DNA of 64,000 nucleotides from Nostoc piscinale CENA21 (GTDB taxonomy: Bacteria; Cyanobacteriota; Cyanobacteriia; Cyanobacteriales; Nostocaceae). Every line of letters begins with the position of its first letter. Position 1 is the first letter of the stretch. The notes below the pieces were generated by a model. It saw only the letters and a program-made list of their open reading frames with translations. It was not told the origin of the DNA and did not search any database. Position numbers and translations under genes: made by a program. Where the stretch lies: positions 3,501,351 to 3,565,350 of the forward strand of contig NZ_CP012036.1 of NCBI RefSeq assembly GCF_001298445.1, read 5' to 3'. Of the stretch, positions 55,082 through 63,811 are shown one piece after another.

Positions 55082-57025
55082 TTAATTCAACACTGATTGC
55101 ATCAATGGTTTATCGGGTGAGACATTTCCTGAACGTAACCATTCTGACAGGTCTTCGGGGGCTTTGGCTTGTTTGAGGCGATCGCGCAAGTCTGAACCTT
55201 CGAGAATTTCTCTTTGCAGTAGTTCTTGGGCGGTTTCTTCTAACAAGTCGCGGTTTTGATGCAGAATGCTCAAAGCAATGTGGTGAGCGTTGTCTACTAT
55301 TTGTTTGACTTCGTGGTCGATTTCTTGGGCGACTTGGGGACTGATAGCACGGCGGGCGTTACCATAACCATCAAGAAATTGCTGTTGGATTTTCTCAAAG
55401 GCGACAGGGCCAAGTTTATCGCTCATCCCATACAAGGTAACGTAACGTTCGGCTAAGTCGGTGGCTTTTTGGATATCGTCACTCGCGCCTGTGGAAACTT
55501 TGCCAAACACGACTTCTTCGGCGGAACGTCCACCCAATAAGGTAGCAATGCGTCCGCGAATTTCATCTTCAATCATCAAAAAGCGGTCTTCTTCGGGCAT
55601 TTGAATGGTATAACCCAATGCACCAACACCACGGGGAACTACGGAGATTTTTTCGACTTTACCCGCCCCAGGCATCAACGCACCGATGATGGCGTGACCA
55701 ACTTCGTGATAAGCGACGGTCTTTTTCTCGGTTTCGTTAAGCACACGAGAGCGTTTTTCTAAACCTGCAACTACCCGTTCGATCGCTTCGTTGAAATCTG
55801 CCATAATCACGGCGGGGCGATTTTGGCGTGCGGCTAACAATGCGGCTTCGTTAACGAGGTTGGCTAAGTCTGCACCAGCAAAACCAGGAGTTCTGATGGC
55901 GATGGTGGCAAGGTTGACATCATCCGCCAATTTAACGTTACGTGCATGAACTTTGAGAATTGCTTCTCGACCAATTTTATCAGGGCGATCGACTACTACT
56001 TGACGGTCAAAGCGTCCGGGACGGCGCAAAGCAGGGTCTAGAACTTCGGGACGGTTGGTGGCGGCGATGATAATTACTCCGGTGTTGGCATCAAAACCAT
56101 CCATTTCGGTCAGTAATTGGTTGAGGGTTTGTTCCCGTTCATCGTTACCACCGACAAAGCCACCCGCACCACCGCGAGATTTACCCAATGCGTCTAATTC
56201 ATCGATGAAGACAATACAAGGTGCTTGTTTTTTCGCTTGTTCAAACAAGTCGCGGACTCGCGCCGCACCCACACCAACGAATAATTCGATAAATTCTGAA
56301 CCAGAGATGCTGAAGAAAGGAACACCTGCTTCCCCGGCGATCGCTTTTGCTAGTAATGTTTTACCTGTACCCGGAGGCCCAACTAACAACACACCTTTAG
56401 GAATTTTCGCGCCTAAGTTAGTGTATTTGGTCGCATTCTTCAAGAAATCTACTATTTCTTCGAGTTCGGCTTTGGCTTCATCTACCCCAGCTACATCGGG
56501 GAATTTTACCCCAGTGCTACCTTCAGAATAAATCCGGGCTTTGCTTTTCCCAACGGTGAGTGCAGCCGGGCCGCCACCTTGGCGATTAATTAAAAAGCCC
56601 CAAATGCCAAAGAAAATTAATGGCGGTGCAACCCAACTCAACAGAGTCCCTATCCAAGCATTTTGGTCTGGGAGTGGTGCAGCAAATTCAACGTTATTCT
56701 CGCGCAGAATCTTCGGTAAATCTAAATCTAAGGCTACAGGTGTAGTTGCAAATACCTGTTCAGTCGTTTTGCCATCGGGGGTTTGGGCTTTGAGTGTATA
56801 CTCAATGCGATCGCCTCCTACCACAGCACGGTCTACTTTACCTTGCTGTACCAGCGCCACAAAGTCACTATAAGGCACTTGTGGCAATCGCGGCCCAAAG
56901 AAACTAGGAACAATAAAATTAAGCAGTAATAACAGAGTCAGTAGTATTAGTAAGCTACCACCAAACTGCCTCACTCTTGGCGGTTTAATAGGATTTTGGT
57001 TATTTTTTTCTACAGGCATTTTCAT
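55082..57025 (-). CDS. ftsH: ATP-dependent zinc metalloprotease FtsH
   Basis: 647-aa membrane AAA+ protease; hexamers degrade membrane proteins such as damaged photosystem subunits. TM1 ~23-43 and TM2 ~127-146 flank a lumen/periplasm loop. Walker A GPPGTGKT (216-223), Walker B FIDELDALG, SRH with RRPGRFDRQV, zinc site HEVGH (440-444). AAGGA stands before the ATG. One of several FtsH copies expected in a cyanobacterium; which one cannot be said safely. Confidence 0.96.
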   Translation of the reverse strand: MKMPVEKNNQNPIKPPRVRQFGGSLLILLTLLLLLNFIVPSFFGPRLPQVPYSDFVALVQQGKVDRAVVGGDRIEYTLKAQTPDGKTTEQVFATTPVALDLDLPKILRENNVEFAAPLPDQNAWIGTLLSWVAPPLIFFGIWGFLINRQGGGPAALTVGKSKARIYSEGSTGVKFPDVAGVDEAKAELEEIVDFLKNATKYTNLGAKIPKGVLLVGPPGTGKTLLAKAIAGEAGVPFFSISGSEFIELFVGVGAARVRDLFEQAKKQAPCIVFIDELDALGKSRGGAGGFVGGNDEREQTLNQLLTEMDGFDANTGVIIIAATNRPEVLDPALRRPGRFDRQVVVDRPDKIGREAILKVHARNVKLADDVNLATIAIRTPGFAGADLANLVNEAALLAARQNRPAVIMADFNEAIERVVAGLEKRSRVLNETEKKTVAYHEVGHAIIGALMPGAGKVEKISVVPRGVGALGYTIQMPEEDRFLMIEDEIRGRIATLLGGRSAEEVVFGKVSTGASDDIQKATDLAERYVTLYGMSDKLGPVAFEKIQQQFLDGYGNARRAISPQVAQEIDHEVKQIVDNAHHIALSILHQNRDLLEETAQELLQREILEGSDLRDRLKQAKAPEDLSEWLRSGNVSPDKPLMQSVLN

Positions 57026-57293
57026 GTATCCTTGATTAATTTTTTGTCAAAAGTCCAGCGTCAACCATCCATAGGGAAAAAATTGATTACTATTGACAAT
57101 TGACCAGTGACAATTGACTTATCAGGCAATGTTTTTGGCTGAAGTTGTTGAACTCAAAATTTTTCTGAGTGCAGCGAAAAACATACTAGCCCCTAGCCTC
57201 TAGGTTGTGTACTTATGTGAATATTGTAGAGAGTCTTCCTTTGAGCTTATATTCGGGTATACCCTACAGAAAAAGGTGAATTGCCGTACTGCT
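57026..57293. other. Divergent intergenic region upstream of ftsH
   Basis: Contains TTGACAATTGACCAGTGACAATTGAC-like text near 57095-57119 (two ACAATTGAC units). Promoters of ftsH and of the small membrane gene should be here; no defined site recognised. Confidence 0.4.
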
Positions 57294-57488
57294 ATGCCAA
57301 ACCAGCTAATTTTTATTGCCAAGCTACTTATACTGTCAGCTTTGTTATCTGCGGCGATTAAGTACATTTTGCCAAGTGTGCCGCTTCCAGCCACAACGGC
57401 AAACGCCTTAATTTTAGTTTTGTCACCGACTGTAATTATAGCGATCGCTTTATTCTGGCGATTCCAAACAAAAACAAATTTAACTTAA
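57294..57488 (+). CDS. Small two-helix membrane protein
   Basis: 64 aa from ATG 57294 (a GTG 18 bases earlier is in frame). Two hydrophobic helices (LIFIAKLLILSALLSAA and ALILVLSPTVIIAIALFW). No family recognised. It lies 66 bases ahead of the AI-2E family gene on the same strand and may be cotranscribed. Confidence 0.6.
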   Translation: MPNQLIFIAKLLILSALLSAAIKYILPSVPLPATTANALILVLSPTVIIAIALFWRFQTKTNLT

Positions 57489-57554
57489 ATCATCTGGGCG
57501 TTATTGCTAAAATCAGCTAACCTAACTGCATCACCAACAGCCGGGAGTTAACCT

Positions 57555-58691
57555 GTGAACCTTGGTCAATGGATCGGTTTAATCGCCATAGTTCTTTCTC
57601 TATACATCTTGTGGCAAATCAAAGAAGTTTTATTGCTGATGTTTGCCGCCGTGGTGTTAGCAACTACCTTAAATCGGTTAGCAAAACGCTTCCAAAATTT
57701 AGGAATTAAGCGCGGTTTCGCTGTCATAATTTCGGTGGCTATCTTTTTTGCTGTGGTGGTGGGTTTTTTCCTGTTGATTGTGCCACCTTTTGCCCAACAA
57801 TTTCATGAGTTAACTTACCGAGTTCCCCAAGGTTTAGAACGCTTTAATAGTTGGCTGGATGAAATGAAAACTAGAGTTCCCAGCCAATTAGTTCCCTACA
57901 TTCCCGATCTCAATAGTTTAATTCAGCAAGCACAGCCTTTTGTTAATCGTGTTTTGGGGAGTTCCTTTGCCTTTGTCTCCAGTTCTTTAGAAGTTGTTCT
58001 GAAGGTTTTGTTGGTGCTGGTGTGGACAGGAATGCTGTTAGCTGATCCTTTAGCTTACCGCCGAGTCTTTATTCGCGTGTTTCCTTCCTTTTATCGCCGT
58101 CGGGTGGATGGCATTTTAGATAAATGCGAAGTTTCATTAGAAGGATGGGTGACAGGCGCATTAATTGCGATGGGTGTCGTCGGATTGATGAGTGTGGTTG
58201 GCTTATCAGTTTTGGGTGTAAAAGCAGCCTTGGCTTTGGGAATTTTAGCAGGATTTTTAAACTTAATACCCAATTTAGGCCCCACATTAAGCGTAGTTCC
58301 AGCAATGGCGATCGCTTTATTAGACGCTCCTTGGAAATCTGTTGCTGTCTTGATTCTCTACTTTTTTATTCAACAAACTGAAAGTAATTTTATTACACCT
58401 TATGTCATGGCACAACAAGTTTCATTGTTACCCGCCGTGACCTTAATTTCTCAATTATTTTTTGTGACATTCTTCGGCTTTTTAGGCTTATTTTTAGCTT
58501 TGCCTTTAACAGTTGTTGCTAAAATTTGGGTACAGGAAATTTTAATCAAAGATGTATTAGATCAATGGGGAACTCACCATTCCAAAGAAACTGAGATGGT
58601 GATAGTTTGTAACCCTCCTAATAATCATGATGATTTGTATGAGGAAAATCCCCCTACTCCTGTGGAAGAGAATTTGCCTAAAGAAGATTAA
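57555..58691 (+). CDS. AI-2E family (TqsA/PerM-like) membrane protein
   Basis: 378 aa, seven or eight hydrophobic helices, GTG start with GGGAG nearby. Family features: LNRLAKRFQNLGIKRGFAV, a large soluble loop (~75-145), SLEGWVTGALIAMGVVGLMS, LGILAGFLNLIPNLGPTLS and ESNFITPYVMAQQVSLLPAV. Members export autoinducer-2 or exchange ions; the cyanobacterial substrate is unknown. Acidic tail. Confidence 0.88.
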   Translation: MNLGQWIGLIAIVLSLYILWQIKEVLLLMFAAVVLATTLNRLAKRFQNLGIKRGFAVIISVAIFFAVVVGFFLLIVPPFAQQFHELTYRVPQGLERFNSWLDEMKTRVPSQLVPYIPDLNSLIQQAQPFVNRVLGSSFAFVSSSLEVVLKVLLVLVWTGMLLADPLAYRRVFIRVFPSFYRRRVDGILDKCEVSLEGWVTGALIAMGVVGLMSVVGLSVLGVKAALALGILAGFLNLIPNLGPTLSVVPAMAIALLDAPWKSVAVLILYFFIQQTESNFITPYVMAQQVSLLPAVTLISQLFFVTFFGFLGLFLALPLTVVAKIWVQEILIKDVLDQWGTHHSKETEMVIVCNPPNNHDDLYEENPPTPVEENLPKED

Positions 58692-58792
58692 ATAGACAAG
58701 GTAGATAAGGGAAAGAGATATAGTGATCGCGCGGATGTCAAAAATTTTATTTTGGTATTCACAAAACTCGGTCTTCTAGTAAGGAAGATTTA

Positions 58793-58874
58793 ATACCAAT
58801 TCGCAATTAAGAAATCTAGCTCCAGTAAGACTTTCTTGATTTATATCTGTTGCATTCTTTTTTCAAATTGGTAT
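58793..58874. repeat. Inverted repeat ATACCAATT/AATTGGTAT
   Basis: Nine-base arms at 58793-58801 and 58866-58874 enclosing 64 bases that include TCGCAATTAAGAAAT. A related GAATTGGTAT stands at 22326-22340. Probably a dispersed repeat of the MITE or REP sort; no ORF inside. Confidence 0.5.
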
Positions 58875-58927
58875 AAGGTGTCACAGATTAAGCTTAAAAT
58901 AGTGATGTATTCAATTGCCGTAAACCC

Positions 58928-59212
58928 ATGATACCAGCATCAGTTAAACCCTCATCCTGGCTAGAAAAAGGAATTCAAATTGAAAAAGTCAATAGTCTGA
59001 ATCTGTTTAAATTGACGGATGAATTGCAAGACCGAATGCAAGAACTTGTCGATAAAAAATTATCTGATTCTCTGACACCAAAGGAAGCCTCTGAACTAGA
59101 AGCAATTGGCGACTTAATTTTTATTGTTACTTATATTAATGGACAGATTGTTTCTGCGGCACAACAATCTCAAGATACTGAAACTTGGGAACAAAAGCTA
59201 GACAAAAACTAG
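58928..59212 (+). CDS. Hypothetical 94-aa protein
   Basis: Soluble, helical protein with LFKLTDELQDRMQELVDKKL and LTPKEASELEAIGDLIFIVT. Clean ORF with typical codon use. I do not recognise a named family. Lone gene with short flanking gaps. Confidence 0.6.
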   Translation: MIPASVKPSSWLEKGIQIEKVNSLNLFKLTDELQDRMQELVDKKLSDSLTPKEASELEAIGDLIFIVTYINGQIVSAAQQSQDTETWEQKLDKN

Positions 59213-59407
59213 AAATTTTCAAAGAACTTTGTTTATATAAAAAGACAAGAAATATATTTTTTTTCAGGAGCGAATGATCATTCGCCCCTATTTTTATGAA
59301 TGTGTGTTATGGGAATATTGAACACACAGATACATGTGGTGATTTACAACTAATTATAATCATTGCAAAATCTCAAATACTTTTATAGTTTTAACAGATC
59401 CTATTGC

Positions 59408-59773
59408 TTATCCTAAAGTTAGGATATTTTCAGGAAAATCAACGACTAATTTTCTGGTAAAAAGCCAAGGTAAACCAATAAGAACTTCTGTTATTTCTTC
59501 TCCAGCAATTGCAGAGATGTTAAATTCTTGATTATCTAAACTAACTAGACCGTTGTAAATATTAAATTTAGCTTCACCTTGCGCTGTTAATCGTGTTTCT
59601 TCACTCTCTACAAGCTCCCATCCCAGAGATATAGCGTCTTGAGTATTTATTGCTAACCAATCGGTAAAACCCGTATCTAGTAGTACATCAACTGTGATAA
59701 CTAAACCATCAGATGCTACTAAATCAATTTCAAAAATTAACTCACTTTGGCTACTAAATTTACCTTCAATCAA
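59408..59773 (-). CDS. Retropepsin-like clan AA aspartic protease
   Basis: 121 aa, single-lobe aspartyl protease type that would act as a dimer. DTG motif in VDVLLDTGFTDWLAI (catalytic Asp near 32), later hydrophobic-Gly pair EVLIGLPWLF. No signal. ATG overlaps the end of the gene before it by eight bases, so the two are translationally coupled. Substrate unknown. Confidence 0.75.
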   Translation of the reverse strand: MIEGKFSSQSELIFEIDLVASDGLVITVDVLLDTGFTDWLAINTQDAISLGWELVESEETRLTAQGEAKFNIYNGLVSLDNQEFNISAIAGEEITEVLIGLPWLFTRKLVVDFPENILTLG

Positions 59774-60158
59774 TTTTTTGACGATGCTCCTTTAAAATTA
59801 CTTGAAAAGTACAAATTAGCCGAGAAGGATGTTTTTGTTTTGCTTCCTGTTGAGCTAATGCTTTATTAGCGTTGAGAAAATAATCCCCACTATCAGGTTC
59901 AATAGCAACAAAAGAGCCAGGATAATGCTTGACTAGCTCAGAGTACAGGCGCTCATATATTTGACGCGCTCTTTTGATATATCCAGTGGTTGCTAATTTT
60001 GGTGATAATTGATTTGTATACTTTCTAATTCCCACAAAAGGACTAACTATTTGGGTATGAGTTGTGGAGTTGTGTAGATTTTTAACATCAGATGACTCGT
60101 TTGGTGCTAATGACTTTTTATCCTCTGCTGGTAAACCTTCGCTGGCAAGGTTACTCAT
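59766..60158 (-). CDS. Hypothetical 130-aa partner of the aspartic protease
   Basis: A low-complexity N-half rich in Ser, Asn and Thr is followed by a conserved-looking part: ARQIYERLYSELVKHYPGSF, VAIEPDSGDYFLNANKALAQ and QKHPSRLICTFQVI. The second half recurs, as I remember, beside small retropepsin-like genes in cyanobacteria. It could be an antitoxin-like or substrate partner; this is inference. Confidence 0.6.
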   Translation of the reverse strand: MSNLASEGLPAEDKKSLAPNESSDVKNLHNSTTHTQIVSPFVGIRKYTNQLSPKLATTGYIKRARQIYERLYSELVKHYPGSFVAIEPDSGDYFLNANKALAQQEAKQKHPSRLICTFQVILKEHRQKID

Positions 60159-60258
60159 AATTTTTGCTAAGAGAAGAACGATGATTGTTGATATTTTATC
60201 GTTTAAATTCTAGTAGTTCAAATACCCGACTTTGCAAAGAAAGTCGGGTATTTAACTA

Positions 60259-60534
60259 TTACGTTAAAACTTGCCAGATTAAAATACTCATCACTTCATC
60301 GGCGTTTCCGGTTGGTAATAGTGGACTCCAGTCGCCAACGCTGGCGTAGCCAACGACTTGTAAGCGGTAAATGGTATTGGTGACGGCTTTGGGAGAACCC
60401 ATTAATAAATGCTTGATTGGTTCTCGGTGGGGAACTGGGGGTTGGGTTGGTTTGCTGCGGATGGTTTGATTTAAGTCTTCGTCACGCAGATATTGTTCTA
60501 GTTTTGACTGGGCAGACTGTTGTAATTGTGTCAT
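60259..60534 (-). CDS. Hypothetical 91-aa protein
   Basis: Soluble protein with PVPHREPIKHLLMGSP, VTNTIYRLQVVGYASVGDWS and ending EVMSILIWQVLT. Clean ORF, unknown family, probably conserved among cyanobacteria judging by its regular composition. Confidence 0.6.
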   Translation of the reverse strand: MTQLQQSAQSKLEQYLRDEDLNQTIRSKPTQPPVPHREPIKHLLMGSPKAVTNTIYRLQVVGYASVGDWSPLLPTGNADEVMSILIWQVLT

Positions 60535-60549
60535 GATGAATTTGTAATC

Positions 60550-60668
60550 GTAGTAGGGTTACATAAAGGCGATCGCAAACTCTGGCCGGAGAACGATCGC
60601 CTTTATTCTGTAGTAGGGTTTAGATAAGAGCGATCGCAAACTCTGTTTGGAGGGCGATCGCTTTTATC
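60550..60668. repeat. Two tandem HIP1-containing hairpins (about 64-bp unit)
   Basis: Each unit starts GTAGTAGGGTT, then AAAGGCGATCG ... CGATCGCCTTT (first copy) or AAGAGCGATCGC ... GCGATCGCTTTT (second), with an inner AACTC...GGAG arm. Both fold as long hairpins carrying HIP1 in each arm, which is unusual for HIP1. The rest of 60669-60948 is AT-rich and holds the phnD promoter; no Pho-box array was clear. Confidence 0.75.
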
Positions 60669-60948
60669 ATGATTTGATAATAAAGTATAATTTTATACTT
60701 GTCAAGCATGAGTGAAAAAATTTTTAGCTAATCAAATACCAATAGAAAACCCCTTCTTTCTGACTGCTGAATTTCTTTTGAAGAGTAAATTAAAAACCTG
60801 TTGGTTGCTATATTTATGATTCATCTTTATAAGTAGTCACACATAGTTTATATTGACTTTTATTCCTAAAAGTCTTAGATTCATTTCTTGAAGTATTTGA
60901 AACTTTTTATCAAAAATACTGCTAATAGTTCCTAACGGAGAGTTAGAA

Positions 60949-61935
60949 ATGAGTGTGAGTAAAAAGGGTGTGTTGAGTGCTGGTGTTGCCTTTGCGGCGC
61001 TGACAGGTTTGGTTGCTGGCAGTTTTGGGGTGATGCAGACGAGTGAAGCTAATACTAAAGTTATTCCTCATCAACAAGCGCCTCACTTACTTGCCCAAGC
61101 TAGAAGATTAAATAGTTTAACAATAATTTTTCCTAGTCGTTCTGACTCTACAGATTTGCAAAACAAAGCCAATGCTGTAGCAAGATTTCTCTCTAACGAG
61201 TTAAAAATTCCCGTCAAAGCCCAAATTGGTGATGATACGGCGGCGGTGGAAGCTTTGAGAGCAAATCGCGCTGATGTGGCGTTTCTTAGCAGTCGTCCGG
61301 CGTTGAAAGCGGAACAGTTAGCAAATGCAAAGTTGTATCTCGCAGAAGTCCGCGACAATTACTCTGGGAGATACACTTATAATTCAATATTTGTCGTTCC
61401 CAACAATAGCTCTTTAAAAACTAGAAATACGGCTCAAGCCACTCTCGGACAACTGCGTGGTAAGCGCATCGCCTTTACTTCCCCGACTTCTGGTTCAGGG
61501 TTTGTTTTCCCGGTGAGTGAATTGGTGAAACAGGGATTTGTCCCCAATCGCGATCGCCTCGATGGTTTCTTTGGTCAAGTTGCTTACGGTGGTAATTACA
61601 GCAAAGCCTTGCAAGCTGTTGTGCGTGGTCAAGCAGATGTAGCGGTTGTTTCTGAGTATGCTATGTTCCCTCCGTACATCACCGCCCAAGAAAAAAGCCA
61701 GTTGCGCGTACTGCATAAAATCTCCGGTGTTCCCGCCCACGGTATCGCCATTGATGATGATGTACCAGTTCAAGACAGAGAAAGATTAATCAACGCTCTA
61801 CTCAAGTTAAATCAATCACAAAATAACCAACTTCTGCGTAACTTATACAATTCCACCGAATTAGTCAGAGTTGATCATAACCGTCACTTGTCCCCAGTTC
61901 GCACCGCCCTTTCTCGTATTGGAGTTGCACCTTAA
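60949..61935 (+). CDS. phnD: Phosphonate/phosphite ABC transporter substrate-binding protein
   Basis: 328 aa. N-terminal signal peptide (GVLSAGVAFAALTGLVAGSF). PhnD-type binding domain: LTIIFPSRSDSTDLQNKANA, RADVAFLSSRPALKA, LRGKRIAFTSPTSGSGFVFP, VVRGQADVAVVSEYAMFP. SD GGAGAG upstream. First gene of a phnDCE-type uptake set. The ligand could be phosphonate, phosphite or another oxyanion; no C-P lyase or phosphite dehydrogenase gene is seen here. Confidence 0.88.
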   Translation: MSVSKKGVLSAGVAFAALTGLVAGSFGVMQTSEANTKVIPHQQAPHLLAQARRLNSLTIIFPSRSDSTDLQNKANAVARFLSNELKIPVKAQIGDDTAAVEALRANRADVAFLSSRPALKAEQLANAKLYLAEVRDNYSGRYTYNSIFVVPNNSSLKTRNTAQATLGQLRGKRIAFTSPTSGSGFVFPVSELVKQGFVPNRDRLDGFFGQVAYGGNYSKALQAVVRGQADVAVVSEYAMFPPYITAQEKSQLRVLHKISGVPAHGIAIDDDVPVQDRERLINALLKLNQSQNNQLLRNLYNSTELVRVDHNRHLSPVRTALSRIGVAP

Positions 61936-62121
61936 AAGTACTGAGTGCTGAGTTAAGAAAAGTACTTAGGGACTTTTGAAAAATACGTCCAGAAGGAGGA
62001 CAAGGAAGACAAGGAAGACAAGGGAGATAGACATAATATTTGCATCTAGCCCTTACGAGTTCTATTCTTTGGGGCTAGATGAGAACATTCCCTGACATCC
62101 TTACAGCCCTTAAAAAAATCG

Positions 62122-62847
62122 ATGAATGATTTTGTAATTGAATGTCATAACTTAGAGACAGCCTACACTACGTCTTTAAATCGTCCTATTTTGAATGGCA
62201 TTAATTGTCAGATTAAACAAGGCGAGTTTGTGGTTTTACTCGGACTGAATGGTGCGGGTAAATCAACATTATTGCGATCGCTGATTGGGTTAGTTCCTCA
62301 CACCAAGGGAGAAATTAAAATCAATGGTGTAACTATGACACCGCGCACACTTGTACAAATTCGCCGTCATGTTGGCATGATATTTCAGGGCGGTGGCTTA
62401 ATTCGACAGTTGTCCGCCATTGATAATGTATTGTGTGGCAGATTGGGTGTGAGGACAACTTGGCAGACATTATTTGGTTTCCCCCAACGCGATCGCAACT
62501 TAGCAATGGATTTACTTGCACAGTTGGGTTTAAAAGAACAAGCCTATCAAAAAACCAGTCAACTCAGTGGGGGACAACAACAACGAGTTGCGATCGCCCG
62601 TGCATTAATTCAATCACCGCAGATACTTTTAGCTGATGAACCAATTACAGGTTTAGATGTTGTTGCCTGTCAACAGGTGATGGAAACTTTATCAGAATTG
62701 CACCAGCAAGGGATGACGATTGTCACAGTTCTACATGATTTAGGTATAGCTGCAAAATACGGACAACGTGCGATCGTCTTAGAAGCGGGACGCATTGTTT
62801 ACGACGGACTTTGTGAAAACTTGCAAGCCCAATTTGCCAAATGTTAA
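62122..62847 (+). CDS. phnC: Phosphonate-type ABC transporter ATPase
   Basis: 241 aa. Walker A GLNGAGKST, Q-loop MIFQGGGLIRQLSAIDNVL, signature LSGGQQQRVAIARAL, Walker B ILLADEPITGLD, switch HDLG. It follows phnD by 186 bases, a gap with an ACAAGGAAG-type direct repeat (61997-62025), and overlaps phnE by seven bases. Confidence 0.9.
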   Translation: MNDFVIECHNLETAYTTSLNRPILNGINCQIKQGEFVVLLGLNGAGKSTLLRSLIGLVPHTKGEIKINGVTMTPRTLVQIRRHVGMIFQGGGLIRQLSAIDNVLCGRLGVRTTWQTLFGFPQRDRNLAMDLLAQLGLKEQAYQKTSQLSGGQQQRVAIARALIQSPQILLADEPITGLDVVACQQVMETLSELHQQGMTIVTVLHDLGIAAKYGQRAIVLEAGRIVYDGLCENLQAQFAKC

Positions 62848-63626
62848 ATCCAAAAATTCTTCGCCGTTACCCTTGGATGAGTCCTTTACTCATCCTTTTA
62901 ATTGTTGTTGTAGTTTATGCTTGGGCTTTGCGAGGTATCAAAGTCGATTTTGAATTGATAATATCTAGCTGGCCTTACATCACCGATTTTGTTTCTCGCT
63001 TATTTCCACCTGATATTACAGTTGTCGATATTGCAATTAAGGCACTCATTGAGACAGTGCAGATGTCTTTGTGGGGAACCACCATTGGCGCAATTTTATC
63101 TTTACCCATTGCTGTAGCTAGTGCTAGTAATGTTGCGCCGCGTTGGTTGCAATGGTTAGCCAATTTATTACAAAACGCTGTGCGTTCCGTCCCTTCAATT
63201 ATTCTAGGGTTGATTTTTGTCGCCGCCACTGGCTTAGGCGCACCCGCCGGAACTTTAGCCTTAGCAATTTATACCATTGGCTATTTAGCAAAGTTTTATC
63301 AACAAGCAATTGAAGCCGTGAATGCCAAGTCTTTAGAATCTTTGCAAGTTATGGGTGCATCCAGATTTCAGATTGTGCAGTATGGCATATTACCCCAAGT
63401 TTTACCTTTGGGATTAGGTTATACCTTATGGATGTTTGAGTATAATATCCGCGCTGCTTCAGTATTGGGTGTAGTTGGTGCTGGTGGAATTGGCTTTCAA
63501 TTGAAGAGTTACATTGATGGGTTCGAGTACAACAAAGCCACAACTATGATGCTTGTGCTGTTAGTAGTTGTGACTGTGATTGATGCTTTTAGTAGTAAAC
63601 TACGCCAACGACTAGATTCGATGTAG
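62841..63626 (+). CDS. phnE: Phosphonate-type ABC transporter permease
   Basis: 261 aa with six hydrophobic helices and the BPD permease EAA-like loop EAVNAKSLESLQVMGASRFQ. SVPSIILGLIFVAATGLGAP and VLGVVGAGGIGFQLKSYID match PhnE. Its start overlaps the end of phnC. Ends the operon; no phn degradation gene follows. Confidence 0.9.
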   Translation: MLNPKILRRYPWMSPLLILLIVVVVYAWALRGIKVDFELIISSWPYITDFVSRLFPPDITVVDIAIKALIETVQMSLWGTTIGAILSLPIAVASASNVAPRWLQWLANLLQNAVRSVPSIILGLIFVAATGLGAPAGTLALAIYTIGYLAKFYQQAIEAVNAKSLESLQVMGASRFQIVQYGILPQVLPLGLGYTLWMFEYNIRAASVLGVVGAGGIGFQLKSYIDGFEYNKATTMMLVLLVVVTVIDAFSSKLRQRLDSM

Positions 63627-63672
63627 TTGTCGATGGGAATACTATAAATAACGTTTAGTTTTTGAGAATGTT

Positions 63673-63774
63673 ATGGGCATTATTGCTAACTACTGGCGTG
63701 TGACACCAGAACAGTTTGCCGAACTTCAAAATGATCCTCAAGCAGCTAAAGCTTTTTTTGGGTTTGATTTATAG
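63673..63774 (+). pseudogene. DUF1877-like N-terminal stub (33 codons)
   Basis: Short ORF reading MGIIANYWRVTPEQFAELQN then DPQAAKAFFGFDL and a TAG. It resembles the start of DUF1877-family proteins, which are normally about 150-170 residues. No continuation in any frame is visible after the stop. Probably a truncated remnant. Confidence 0.5.
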
Positions 63775-63811
63775 GTTAGTATATTTGTATTTATAATTAC
63801 TCAGTTGAAAT

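Noticed and set aside
56055..56531. 158-codon plus-strand ORF within ftsH
   Set aside because: Antisense shadow of the highly conserved AAA domain.
60700..60945. Pho-box array upstream of phnD
   Set aside because: No set of CTTAACCT-like eight-base repeats at 11-base spacing could be recognised.
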